Assembly (NCBI RefSeq): GCF_029504735.1
Contig: NZ_JAQFIP010000020.1
Coordinates: 1-40,716, forward strand
DNA length: 40,716 nucleotides
From: Ereboglobus sp. PH5-10
Lineage (GTDB): Bacteria > Verrucomicrobiota > Verrucomicrobiia > Opitutales > Opitutaceae
Direction: 5' to 3'
This document shows, one piece after another, positions 23,642 to 31,753 of this stretch. Under the pieces are notes generated by a model. It did no database searches. It saw only the letters and a list, made by a program, of their open reading frames with translations, and was not told the DNA's origin. The position numbers were made by a program, and so were the translations under genes. Positions within the stretch are counted from its first letter, which is position 1. Each line of letters opens with the position of its first letter.

Positions 23642-25699
23642 TCAACGGCGTGCGGAATTTTTTTTCGAATAACTGCCGCGACTGACCGCCTTTTTGCCGG
23701 TTGGTTTCACGGGTTTGCGAAAATTGCCGGATTTTAACGCCTCTATCTGGTCGCGCAACACGGCGGCGCGCTCGAACTCCAGGCGCGCGGAGGCCTCGGA
23801 CATTTCGTTTTGCAACTCGGCGATCACGGCTTGCACGTCGTCGGCGCTCGTCTCGGCCATGGCGAGCGCGACTTCGTCGTCGTGGCCGTCGCCCGCGCCG
23901 CTGCCGTCGTAGGTGTGCAGGCTCGCCTGCGCGGCGCGTTTCACGCTGCGCGGGGTGATGCCGTGCTCGCGGTTGTAGGCGATTTGTTTTTCGCGGCGGT
24001 AGTTTGTTATCTCGATTGTGTTGCGGATCGAGTCGGTGATGTTGTCGGCGTAAAAAATAACGCGGCCTTTTTCGTGGCGCGCGGCGCGGCCCGCGGTTTG
24101 CACAAGCGAGGTCTGGCTGCGCAAAAAGCCCTCCTTGTCGGCGTCGAGGATCGCCACGAGCGCGACCTCGGGCAGGTCGAGCCCTTCGCGCAGAAGGTTG
24201 ATGCCGACGAGGACGTCGAAATTGCCGAGGCGCAGGTTGCGCAAAATCTCCACGCGCTCAATCGCGTCGATGTCGGAGTGCAGGTATTCGACGCGGATTT
24301 TCTGGTCGCGCAAAAATCCGGTGAGGTCTTCCGAGAGGCGTTTTGTGAGCGTGGTGACGAGCACGCGCTCGCCCGAGGCGACGGCTTTTTTTATTTCGGC
24401 GACGAGGTCCTCAACCTGTCCCTTGATTGGGCGCATCACGATCTCGGGATCGAGCAGGCCGGTCGGGCGGATGAGCTGCTCGGCGACCACGGCGGAGTGC
24501 TCCATCTCGAACTTCGCGGGCGTGGCGGAGACGTAAACGGTCTGGCCGGTGACGCGCTCGAATTCGTCGAACGCCTGCGGGCGGTTTTCGAGCGCCGAGG
24601 GCAGGCGAAAGCCGTGGTTGACGAGGTTCTGCTTGCGGGCGCGGTCGCCATTGAACATGCCGCCGATCTGCGGGATGGTGGCGTGCGATTCGTCGATGAA
24701 GAACAGCGCGTCCTTCGGAAAAAAATCGAGCAGGCAAAACGGCCGGTCGCCGGGTTTGCGCGCGGCCATGTGCATGGAGTAGTTTTCGATGCCGTTGCAA
24801 AATCCCATTTCCTGGAGCATTTCCAGGTCGTAGTTGGTTTTCATGCGGATGCGCTGGGCCTCGAGGAGCTTGCCCTGCGACTCGAACCAGGCGACGCGTT
24901 CGTCGAGCTCGATCTTGATGGCGTCGATCGCCTTTTCGAGCTTGTCGCGCGAGGTCACGTATTGGTTTGCCGGATACAAGTCGAACTGGTCGAGCTTGCG
25001 GAGCGTGTTGCCGGTGAGCGGGTCGAACTCGGTGAGCGCGTCCACGTCGTCGCCAAAAAACTCGACGCGCAGTCCGTGCTCCAGATACGCGGGCATGATG
25101 TCCACGACGTCGCCGCGCACGCGAAACGTGCCGCGCTTGAGCTCGTAGTCGTTGCGCTCGTAAAGGTTTTCGACGAGCCGCTCGAGCAGGCGGTTGCGCC
25201 CGAGCGGACGGTCGCGGCGAATCTGGATGCGTTGCTCGGCGAAATCCTCCGGCGAGCCGAGGCCGTAGATGCACGACACGCTGGCGACGACGATCACATC
25301 GCGGCGCGAGACGAGCGAGCTGGCGGCGGCGATGCGCAGGCGCTCGAGCTCGTCGTTGCGCGAGGAGTCTTTTTCGATGTAGGTGTCGCTCGACGCGATG
25401 TAGGCCTCGGGCTGGTAATAGTCGTAGTAGGAGACGAAGTATTCGACGGCGTTTTCGGGGAAGAAATTCTTGAACTCGGAGTAGAGCTGCGCGGCGAGGG
25501 TTTTGTTGTGCGAGATGATGAGCGCGGGCCGGTCGAGGCGCGCGATGACGTTGGCCATCGTGAAAGTTTTGCCCGAGCCGGTGACGCCGAGAAGCGTCTG
25601 GTGCTTGTGCCCGGCGCGGATGGAATCAACAAGCGTGTCGATCGCCTGCGGCTGGTCGCCCGTGGGCTTGTATTCGGCGTTGAGTTTGAAAAGGGACAT
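23642..25699 (-). CDS. uvrB: Excinuclease ABC subunit B
   Basis: The protein has 685 residues and is the damage-verifying helicase-like subunit of nucleotide excision repair, working with UvrA and UvrC. Walker A is GVTGSGKT (38-45). The beta-hairpin that probes DNA is the Tyr-rich stretch VSYYDYYQPEAYI. Motif II is DESH (FFIDESHATIPQIGG), and the C-terminal UVR domain ARLEFERAAVLRDQIEAL contacts UvrC. A basic, Lys/Arg/Ser-rich tail ends the protein. ATG 25699 gives the conserved N-terminus MSLFKLNAEYKPTGDQPQAI. It is divergent from the glycerate kinase gene. Confidence 0.96.
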   Translation of the reverse strand: MSLFKLNAEYKPTGDQPQAIDTLVDSIRAGHKHQTLLGVTGSGKTFTMANVIARLDRPALIISHNKTLAAQLYSEFKNFFPENAVEYFVSYYDYYQPEAYIASSDTYIEKDSSRNDELERLRIAAASSLVSRRDVIVVASVSCIYGLGSPEDFAEQRIQIRRDRPLGRNRLLERLVENLYERNDYELKRGTFRVRGDVVDIMPAYLEHGLRVEFFGDDVDALTEFDPLTGNTLRKLDQFDLYPANQYVTSRDKLEKAIDAIKIELDERVAWFESQGKLLEAQRIRMKTNYDLEMLQEMGFCNGIENYSMHMAARKPGDRPFCLLDFFPKDALFFIDESHATIPQIGGMFNGDRARKQNLVNHGFRLPSALENRPQAFDEFERVTGQTVYVSATPAKFEMEHSAVVAEQLIRPTGLLDPEIVMRPIKGQVEDLVAEIKKAVASGERVLVTTLTKRLSEDLTGFLRDQKIRVEYLHSDIDAIERVEILRNLRLGNFDVLVGINLLREGLDLPEVALVAILDADKEGFLRSQTSLVQTAGRAARHEKGRVIFYADNITDSIRNTIEITNYRREKQIAYNREHGITPRSVKRAAQASLHTYDGSGAGDGHDDEVALAMAETSADDVQAVIAELQNEMSEASARLEFERAAVLRDQIEALKSGNFRKPVKPTGKKAVSRGSYSKKNSARR

Positions 25700-25856
25700 G
25701 GGTGGAAAAATTCCTCTGCGAGGATTGGCGAGCGGTCTTGCAATCACAAGGTCTCAAATCCCGAATTTTTAAAAAGATGGCCGCCTCATCAATCGCGGGG
25801 CTGCCTCTTTTTCCCCTCGCTCCGCGTTCATCGTTTCATCCCAATTCACCAACCGC

Positions 25857-26981
25857 ATGCCTCCGCAGAAAATCCTCATCGCGCCCGACAAGTTCAAGGG
25901 CACGCTCACCGCAACGCAGGCCGCGCGCGCAATCGAGCGCGGCCTGCGCGCCGTTGCGCCGAATGGCGGCGCACTGGCCGTCCGGCTGCTTCCGATTGCC
26001 GACGGCGGCGAGGGCACGACCGACGCGGTTTGCGCCGCGCTGCCCGGCGCGCGTCTTGTGGCGGTTCCGTCAGCCGGCCCGTTTGGCGAGCCGTGCGAGG
26101 GGGTGGCCGCGGTTTCGGACGGCGACGCGTTTTTTGAGGTTGCCTGTGTCTCCGGTCTCAAGCTCGTGCCGCCGCAATCGCGCGATCCCTGGCGCGCCAC
26201 AACGCGCGGTGTCGGCGAAATGCTGCGCGCGCTTGCTGCAGGTGGCGCGAAAAAAATCCATGCCGGTCTCGGCGGAAGCGCCACCAACGACGCGGGGCTC
26301 GGCGTCGGCGCGGCCCTCGATTATCGCTTTCTCGACGCGCGGGGAAACGAGGTCGTTCCGCTTCCCGAAAACTACGAGCACATCACCGGCATCGTCGCGC
26401 CCGCGTCAAATCCGCTCGGAGGCGTGGAGGTGGCCGGGTTGTGCGATGTCACAAATCCGCTGCTCGGGGCCGACGGCGCGTCGCATGTTTACGGTCCGCA
26501 AAAAGGCCTGCGCGATCCCGCGTGCCTCGACGCCGCGCTGGCGCGCATTGCCGGGCTGATCGCGCGCGACTTGGGCGTCGATTACCGCGACTCGCCGGGC
26601 GCGGGGGCTGCGGGCGGTCTCGGTTACGGCTTGATGACTTTCGCCGGCGCAAAGTTGAAACCCGGTTTTGAAATAATCGCCGCGCTCGCCGGAATTGAGG
26701 CGGCGGTGCGCGAATGCGACCTTGTCATCACCGGCGAAGGCAGGCTCGACAACCAGACACTTTTTGGAAAAGGCCCCGCCGAGCTTGCGCGCCTCGCCCG
26801 CCGCGAAGGGAAGCCCGTGGTCGCCTTTGGCGGGTGCGTTGAAGCCGGCGCGGAAAAAGGCCTGCGCGAGATTTTCGCCGATATTTACACGCTTGCCGGC
26901 GCCGACTCCGCGGGCGCGGGAGCTGGCGCCGCGCTTGAGGCCGCCGCCAGTCGTTTCGCCGCGGAAAGAATGCAACCCTGA
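25857..26981 (+). CDS. Glycerate 2-kinase (GlxK/GarK type)
   Basis: The protein has 374 residues. APDKFKGTLTATQAARAI at the N-terminus, the Gly-rich GLGGSATNDAGLG, YGPQKGLRDP and TGEGRLDNQT are the signature stretches of the bacterial glycerate kinase family (GlxK/GarK), which phosphorylates D-glycerate to 2-phosphoglycerate and feeds lower glycolysis. Ala/Gly-rich linkers near the C-terminus are normal for the family. ATG 25857 gives the family N-terminus. The stop faces the E2-KAS III gene 27 bases away. No glyoxylate or galactarate genes are adjacent, so the source of glycerate is unknown. Confidence 0.92.
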   Translation: MPPQKILIAPDKFKGTLTATQAARAIERGLRAVAPNGGALAVRLLPIADGGEGTTDAVCAALPGARLVAVPSAGPFGEPCEGVAAVSDGDAFFEVACVSGLKLVPPQSRDPWRATTRGVGEMLRALAAGGAKKIHAGLGGSATNDAGLGVGAALDYRFLDARGNEVVPLPENYEHITGIVAPASNPLGGVEVAGLCDVTNPLLGADGASHVYGPQKGLRDPACLDAALARIAGLIARDLGVDYRDSPGAGAAGGLGYGLMTFAGAKLKPGFEIIAALAGIEAAVRECDLVITGEGRLDNQTLFGKGPAELARLARREGKPVVAFGGCVEAGAEKGLREIFADIYTLAGADSAGAGAGAALEAAASRFAAERMQP

Positions 26982-27008
26982 GCGCGAGAAATCACGCCGG
27001 GGCAAAAG

Positions 27009-28541
27009 TCACCACACGAGCAACCCGCTTGCGAAGGTCAGTCCGGCGCCGACGCTGCAGAAAATGATTTTGTCACCCGTGACAAAAATCTCCTCTTCCG
27101 CGGCCCAGCCGAGCGCCATCGAAATGCTCGCCGCCGAGGTGTTGCCGTATTTGCCGATCGTCACGACAAATTTCTCGTAGGGAATGCCGACGCGTTTGCT
27201 CACGGCGCGCAGGATGCGTTCGTTGGCTTGGTGCGGCACGATCCAGGCGATGTCCTCGGCTTTCAGGTTGTGGCGCTTGAGCGTCGATTCGATCTGGTCG
27301 GCAAACGCGATCACGGCGTGCTTGAACACAACGCCGCCGTTCATCTGAAGGTAAAAGTCGTGATGATCCTCGCCGCTCTTGTCCGGGAAGGGCTGGCGCG
27401 CGCCGCCGCCGGGGCGCTGGATTGCCTCGAATTGGTTCGCGTCGCCGGAGAGCGCCATGGGCGCGAGTCGGTGTCCGCCGGCCGCGCTGGTGAGGATTGC
27501 CGCGCCCGCGCCGTCGCCGAAGAGAAACGCCGTGGCGTGGTCCTTCGGGTTGGTGATGCGCGAGAGGAGCTCGGCGGTGACAACGATCAGCTTTTTCGCG
27601 GTGCCGGCGCGGATGAAGGCGCGCCCGACTTCGAGCGCGTAGAGCCAGCCGGCGCAGGCGGCGTTGAGGTCGAACGCGAGCGCGTGCGGAATGCCGAGCT
27701 GCCTGGCCAGCGCGCTGGCCATTGAGGGCACGGGCTGGTCGGGGATGAGTGTCGCCATGATCACGCCGTCGATTTGCGACACGTCCATTTTCGCCTGCGC
27801 GAGCGCGTGGAGCACGGCGGTGGCGGCGAGGCTTGTGGCCGATTCGCCCTCGCCGGCGTAGCGGCGTTCGCGTATGCCGGTGAGCTTGAGGACTGCTTCC
27901 TCGGTCATGTCGGGAAATTCCTTCAAAATGTCCGTGTTTGTGCGCACGACTTTCGGGAAGGCGTAGCCGACTCCCGCGATGCACACGGTTTCGTCGGCGG
28001 GTTTGGCGGCGGCGGGGATTGTGCGCTTGGCAAGCCACGCGGTGACATCGTCGCCCGATACGCGTCCACCGGGGCCGGTGGGCGTGATGTCTGTGATCGC
28101 CGCGTGGTTGAGGCCGGCTTCCTGGACGAGTTTGATTGCGCGCGGCGTCCATTGCACTGCGGTCGCTGTCGGGGCGGACTTGGCCGGGGCGGGCGGTGGC
28201 GGCGTTGCGGGTTTGGCGGCGGCCGGGATTGTTTTTGGGGCCGGTGCCGGCGCGGAGGGATTTCCGGTTGCCTGCAGATGCTTCAAGGTTTCGTCGTCCG
28301 TTTCCATGCGCAGGAATGGTGCTCCCGAGGGCATGATGTCGCCCGCGCGCCCGAATATTTCGCGCACGATGCCGGCGCACGGCGATTCGAACTCAAAAAC
28401 GGATTTATCGCTTTCGAGCTCGGCGAGCTTTTGGCCCTTGGAAACTTGCGCGCCGGGTTGCACGATGATGTCGATCACCGTCAACTCGCTAACCGTCGCG
28501 CCCATTGAAGGCATGGGAATGTCGATAAGGAAGGTATCCAT
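27009..28541 (-). CDS. Chimera: lipoyl domain + E2 subunit-binding domain + FabH-type ketoacyl synthase III
   Basis: The protein has 510 residues in three parts. (1) A lipoyl domain (about 3-80) with Lys46 in ELESDKSVFEF, the expected lipoylation site. (2) A Pro/Ala-rich linker (94-128), then a peripheral-subunit-binding domain (about 131-172, WTPRAIKLVQEAG and TGPGGRVSGDDVTAWL), which in E2 proteins docks E1 or E3. (3) A KAS III domain (185-510) with Cys296 (NAACAGWLYALE), His437 (VPHQANERIL) and Asn467 (GNTSAAS). It aligns without gaps to E. coli FabH up to the catalytic Cys (offset 184). No E2 acyltransferase HxxxDG motif is present. TIPAAAKPA occurs twice, flanking the middle domain. Alignment puts Ala216, Leu220 and His335 at FabH Trp32, Arg36 and Arg151, the CoA contacts. 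I infer acyl transfer from lipoyl arm to malonyl-ACP. ATG 28541 is chosen over an upstream in-frame start. No E1/E3 genes are in the window. Confidence 0.9.
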   Translation of the reverse strand: MDTFLIDIPMPSMGATVSELTVIDIIVQPGAQVSKGQKLAELESDKSVFEFESPCAGIVREIFGRAGDIMPSGAPFLRMETDDETLKHLQATGNPSAPAPAPKTIPAAAKPATPPPPAPAKSAPTATAVQWTPRAIKLVQEAGLNHAAITDITPTGPGGRVSGDDVTAWLAKRTIPAAAKPADETVCIAGVGYAFPKVVRTNTDILKEFPDMTEEAVLKLTGIRERRYAGEGESATSLAATAVLHALAQAKMDVSQIDGVIMATLIPDQPVPSMASALARQLGIPHALAFDLNAACAGWLYALEVGRAFIRAGTAKKLIVVTAELLSRITNPKDHATAFLFGDGAGAAILTSAAGGHRLAPMALSGDANQFEAIQRPGGGARQPFPDKSGEDHHDFYLQMNGGVVFKHAVIAFADQIESTLKRHNLKAEDIAWIVPHQANERILRAVSKRVGIPYEKFVVTIGKYGNTSAASISMALGWAAEEEIFVTGDKIIFCSVGAGLTFASGLLVW

Positions 28542-28684
28542 TTTGTGAAGGGTGGCGTTAAATAGTGCGAAGCCTCCAATCGCAAGCACGCCTTCGCAAA
28601 TTGAAAATTTATCAAATCGTTTTGAACGCGCTCGAATTTCTGCAATTTTTCAATGATCGTAACAATTGAAAGGACACACGACCC

Positions 28685-29131
28685 ATGCGCGACATTCCCT
28701 TTGGCAAGGCCATCAAAATCCATCCGCTCGCCTGGCTTTGGGAGCCGCTTGAGGGCGATCCGAGTTTCATGCTTCGCCCCATGTTTGGCGGCAAGGCGGC
28801 GTATCTCGACGGCAAACTGATGCTGTTTTTCCCCTCGGGCGGTGATCCCGCGTGGCGCGGCATGTGCGTGTGCACGGGATACGAGCACCACGGGTCGCTC
28901 ATGGCGGATTTTCCCGCGCTGGCTCCGCACTCGGTTTTGCCGAAGTGGTTGTTCTTGCCCGAGGAGCACGAGCGTTTCGAATCGGTCGCCGAAAAAATCG
29001 TCGAGATCGCCGGGAGACGGGACTCGCGTCTTGGCGTGATCGGCAAACCCAGGAACAGGGCGGGAAAGGAAAAGCGCGTGCCGGGGCGGGGCGCTCCGGG
29101 ATGCCGGGCGCGACGAGGCCGCGCCCCTTGA
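28685..29131 (+). CDS. Conserved small protein, TfoX-N-like
   Basis: It encodes 148 residues. LRPMFGGKAAYLDGKLMLFF (about 35-54) resembles the core of TfoX N-terminal-domain proteins (MFGG-x-GxY-x-DG), and the remaining 60 residues include a helical stretch with LPEEHERFESVAEKIVEIA. The last 25 residues are basic and Gly/Pro-rich, and their coding DNA doubles as a terminator stem. Function unknown; a competence role should not be assumed. An AAAGGA ribosome-binding site lies about 13 bases before ATG 28685. It is divergent from the E2-KAS III gene (143 bases apart). Confidence 0.68.
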   Translation: MRDIPFGKAIKIHPLAWLWEPLEGDPSFMLRPMFGGKAAYLDGKLMLFFPSGGDPAWRGMCVCTGYEHHGSLMADFPALAPHSVLPKWLFLPEEHERFESVAEKIVEIAGRRDSRLGVIGKPRNRAGKEKRVPGRGAPGCRARRGRAP

Positions 29132-29137
29132 TTTTTT
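29106..29137 (+). terminator. Terminator hairpin overlapping the stop codon
   Basis: A perfect 7-bp stem GGGCGCG / CGCGCCC (29106-29112 with 29120-29126) is followed by CTTGATTTTTT. The stem lies in the last codons and the TGA (29129-29131) lies between stem and T run. Confidence 0.65.
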
Positions 29138-29199
29138 CGGGCACTTTTTTGCGAGGCGCGCTGTGCCTCGTCCGGAGGCTTGGAGCTCGCCGCTCCGGG

Positions 29200-30099
29200 T
29201 TATTCGGCGGGGTTGCCGCCCGATTGATGCGTGAGCGTTTCGACGAATTTTTTCATCGCGGGCGTGAGCACGCGGCCTTTGCGGTGGAGGATCGCCAGCG
29301 GGCGCGTGAATTCTTTTCCGGCGAACTGCACGACGGCGAGCGTGCCCTGCTTGGCCTCCTGCTGCACGGTGGCTTGCGGCACGATGGACACGCCGTGGTC
29401 GATTTCGACGGCGCGCTTCACCGTTTCGATGTTGTCGAACTCCATGACGGGTTCGATTTCCATTTTACCGTTGCGGAAAATCTGGTCGACCGCCTTGCGC
29501 GTCGGGATGTCGGGATCAAAGCCGATGAACTTTTGCCCGACCAGATCGTCGAGCGTGAGCGCGGAGCGTTTCGCTAGCGAATGCGCCGGGTGCGTGATGA
29601 GCACGAGCCGGTCGTTGCGAAACGGCAGCATCTCGACCTGGCGCGTTTTTACCGGAAACGCGACGAGCCCGAAATCGACCGAGTTGTGCAGGATGTCCTC
29701 ATAGACGAGGTTTGAGCGGCGGTATTCGATGCGCACGTTGACCGACGGATAGGCGTGAAGGAAGCGTTTGATGAATGGCGGCAGCTCGTGAAGGCCGATC
29801 GAATAAATCGTCGAGATGCGGATGGTGCCGCTGATCACTTTTTTCATCTCCTGCAACTCGCTTAACAACTTGTCGTATAGGTGCAGGATTTCCTTGGATG
29901 TCTCGTAAATGCGCATGCCCTCGCGCGTGAGTTGAAACTGCTTCTGGCTGCGGTCGATGAGCAGCGTCTTGAAGTTGCGCTCCATCGCGCGCGCCTGCTG
30001 GCTCACCGCCGACTGTGTAATGTGGTTGATCTTGGCCGCCTTTGAGAAACTTTTTGTCTCAACAAGGTCGGCGAATACTTTGAAATTTTCCAGTTGCAT
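29200..30099 (-). CDS. LysR-family transcriptional regulator
   Basis: The protein has 299 residues. Residues 1-60 form the LysR winged helix-turn-helix (MQLENFKVFADLVETKSFSK, then AKINHITQSAVSQQARAME), and about 88-295 form the two-lobed ligand-binding domain with GTIRISTIYSIGLHELP. The style is CysB/CbbR-like rather than small-ligand specific; the effector is unknown. LysR regulators often control the divergent gene, here yggS 72 bases away, but yggS is usually constitutive, so the target may lie elsewhere. Confidence 0.93.
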   Translation of the reverse strand: MQLENFKVFADLVETKSFSKAAKINHITQSAVSQQARAMERNFKTLLIDRSQKQFQLTREGMRIYETSKEILHLYDKLLSELQEMKKVISGTIRISTIYSIGLHELPPFIKRFLHAYPSVNVRIEYRRSNLVYEDILHNSVDFGLVAFPVKTRQVEMLPFRNDRLVLITHPAHSLAKRSALTLDDLVGQKFIGFDPDIPTRKAVDQIFRNGKMEIEPVMEFDNIETVKRAVEIDHGVSIVPQATVQQEAKQGTLAVVQFAGKEFTRPLAILHRKGRVLTPAMKKFVETLTHQSGGNPAE

Positions 30100-30171
30100 G
30101 TTTCCCTAGTAAGAATGCTTCACTATAAATCGCGCTAATTGAGGCGCAAACTATTAAATTTTTTTTCAACA

Positions 30172-30903
30172 ATGATCACTTTTGAGCAGTATAAAGTGCG
30201 CGCCGATGCGTTGCGGGAGCAAATGGCCGAGGCCTGTCGCTCCGCCGGGCGCGACCCGTCTGAGGTGCGGTTGCTGGCGGTCACCAAGACACACGATGCC
30301 TGGGCGGTGGATCACGCGGCGCGCCTCGGACTTGCCCTCGTCGGTGAAAACCGCGTGCAGGAAGCCGCCTCCAAAAAACCGCTCGTCTCGCCCGAAACCG
30401 CCGCCGCGATGAGCGCGGGCAAACTGAAATGGGAGCTGATCGGCCACTTGCAAAGCAACAAGGCCCGCCTCGCCGCCGAGCTCTTCGACCGCGTGCAAAG
30501 CGTGGACGGCGAAAAACTCCTCCGTCATCTCGACCGCGCCGCCGGCGAGCTTGGCAAAACGCTTCCAATCCTTTTGCAAATCAACGCCGGCAACGACCCC
30601 GCGAAATTTGGCGCCGAACCCGCGGACGCCCCGCGCCTGCTTGACACCGCGCTCGCGCTTCCGCACCTGCGCGTGGACGGCCTCATGACAATTGCGCCGC
30701 TTTCCGAAAACCCCGGCGAAATGCGCCAGATGGCCGTGCGCACCTTTGCGAACCTGCGCGCCATCCGCGACAATCTCGCCGCGACGCGCGGCACCGCGCT
30801 TCGCGAACTCTCGATGGGCATGACGGGCGATTACAAGGAGGCGATAGCCGCGGGCAGCACGATCATCCGAGTCGGCACGGCGTTGTATGGCGCGCGGGAG
30901 TGA
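30172..30903 (+). CDS. yggS: YggS-family pyridoxal-phosphate homeostasis protein
   Basis: The protein has 243 residues folding as a single alanine-racemase-like TIM barrel without the C-terminal racemase domain. LLAVTKTH places the PLP lysine at Lys39; GENRVQEAASK, ELIGHLQSNKAR and LSMGMTGDYKEAIAAGST are family signatures. YggS/PLPBP proteins buffer PLP and affect amino-acid and keto-acid pools, with no clear catalytic activity. ATG 30172 is chosen over an in-frame start at 30139, whose extra residues are not conserved in style. It is followed after 72 bases by a SIMPL gene. Confidence 0.93.
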   Translation: MITFEQYKVRADALREQMAEACRSAGRDPSEVRLLAVTKTHDAWAVDHAARLGLALVGENRVQEAASKKPLVSPETAAAMSAGKLKWELIGHLQSNKARLAAELFDRVQSVDGEKLLRHLDRAAGELGKTLPILLQINAGNDPAKFGAEPADAPRLLDTALALPHLRVDGLMTIAPLSENPGEMRQMAVRTFANLRAIRDNLAATRGTALRELSMGMTGDYKEAIAAGSTIIRVGTALYGARE

Positions 30904-30975
30904 CGGCGTGCGGACTCTCCGCTTGCCCGCAGGAGTCGGATGATATTATTTTCATCCTCAATCCATCCCAATCCC

Positions 30976-31653
30976 ATGAAAAACATCTCTCTTGCTTTTA
31001 TCCTTGCCTGCCTTTTTGCAGTCACCGCCAATGCCGCTGATCGCTCCATCACCACCATTGGAACTGTCCGTGTCGAGATACCCGCCGACAAAGTCAAAGT
31101 CCGAGTTTCCATCCAGGCTGTCGACCCAACGCTCGAAGGTAGCAATGCCAAGCTCGACGCGCTGGTGGACGAGTTTTTTAAAAAAGCCAAGTCACTCGGT
31201 ATTCGTAAGGATGAGATTGTCCTGAACAGCCGCATGGCTGAAAAGGAGTGGGTGCGTGATGGGCGTCGGCGCATCGACAATGGTTTCAGCTCAGCTATTT
31301 CCCTAACGCTTACGCTGAATGATGTGTCCAAATTTCCCGAACTGGCGACTTACGCAGGTCTTCGCGAAGAACTCTCATTGTGGGGAACAAAGTATACATC
31401 GTCAAAAGAGGGCGAGGCGCGCAAAAAAGCCATCACTGGCGCGCTCAAGGCGGCGCGAGACAAGGCTGAACTCCTCGCCAAAGCGGGCAACGCTACACTC
31501 GGGCAATTGATATCTGCCGAGGAAATGGATATGGAACCGAAAAGCAGATATGGCTCCATTAGTTCGAACAACTTTACGCAGATGGAGATTTCCGAAGGCG
31601 TCCAGTCGGTTGAGTTTTCCGTGCGAGTGACCGCGACCTTTGAGTTGAAATAA
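30976..31653 (+). CDS. Periplasmic SIMPL-domain (DUF541) protein
   Basis: The protein has 225 residues with a signal peptide (about 1-21, cleavage after ANAA) and one SIMPL/DUF541 domain: the N-terminal ITTIGTVRVEIPADKVKVRV strand pair, the EARKKAITGALKAARDKAELLAKA helix and a closing EFSVRVTATFELK strand. SIMPL proteins form oligomeric periplasmic rings in some bacteria; the function is unsettled (stress tolerance has been reported for homologues). ATG 30976 begins the signal peptide. It sits between yggS and the GH2 gene, all on the plus strand. Confidence 0.88.
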   Translation: MKNISLAFILACLFAVTANAADRSITTIGTVRVEIPADKVKVRVSIQAVDPTLEGSNAKLDALVDEFFKKAKSLGIRKDEIVLNSRMAEKEWVRDGRRRIDNGFSSAISLTLTLNDVSKFPELATYAGLREELSLWGTKYTSSKEGEARKKAITGALKAARDKAELLAKAGNATLGQLISAEEMDMEPKSRYGSISSNNFTQMEISEGVQSVEFSVRVTATFELK

Positions 31654-31753
31654 GGCGCAGGGCTTGCCGAAAATCCGCACGGTAAAACACCTTGATGCTC
31701 GCGTTCGTTTTCGCGGGCGTTTCTGTTGGGCGGACACTGTTTCCTTTTTAATC

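Noticed and set aside
23810-26137. 775-codon plus-strand open frame antisense to uvrB
   Set aside because: uvrB on the other strand is unambiguous; this frame has no recognisable motif and runs into the glycerate kinase gene out of frame.
29151-29170. Hairpin CGAGGC / GCCTCG considered as terminator of the LysR gene
   Set aside because: On the LysR strand the hairpin is followed by A residues rather than T, so it does not form an intrinsic terminator.
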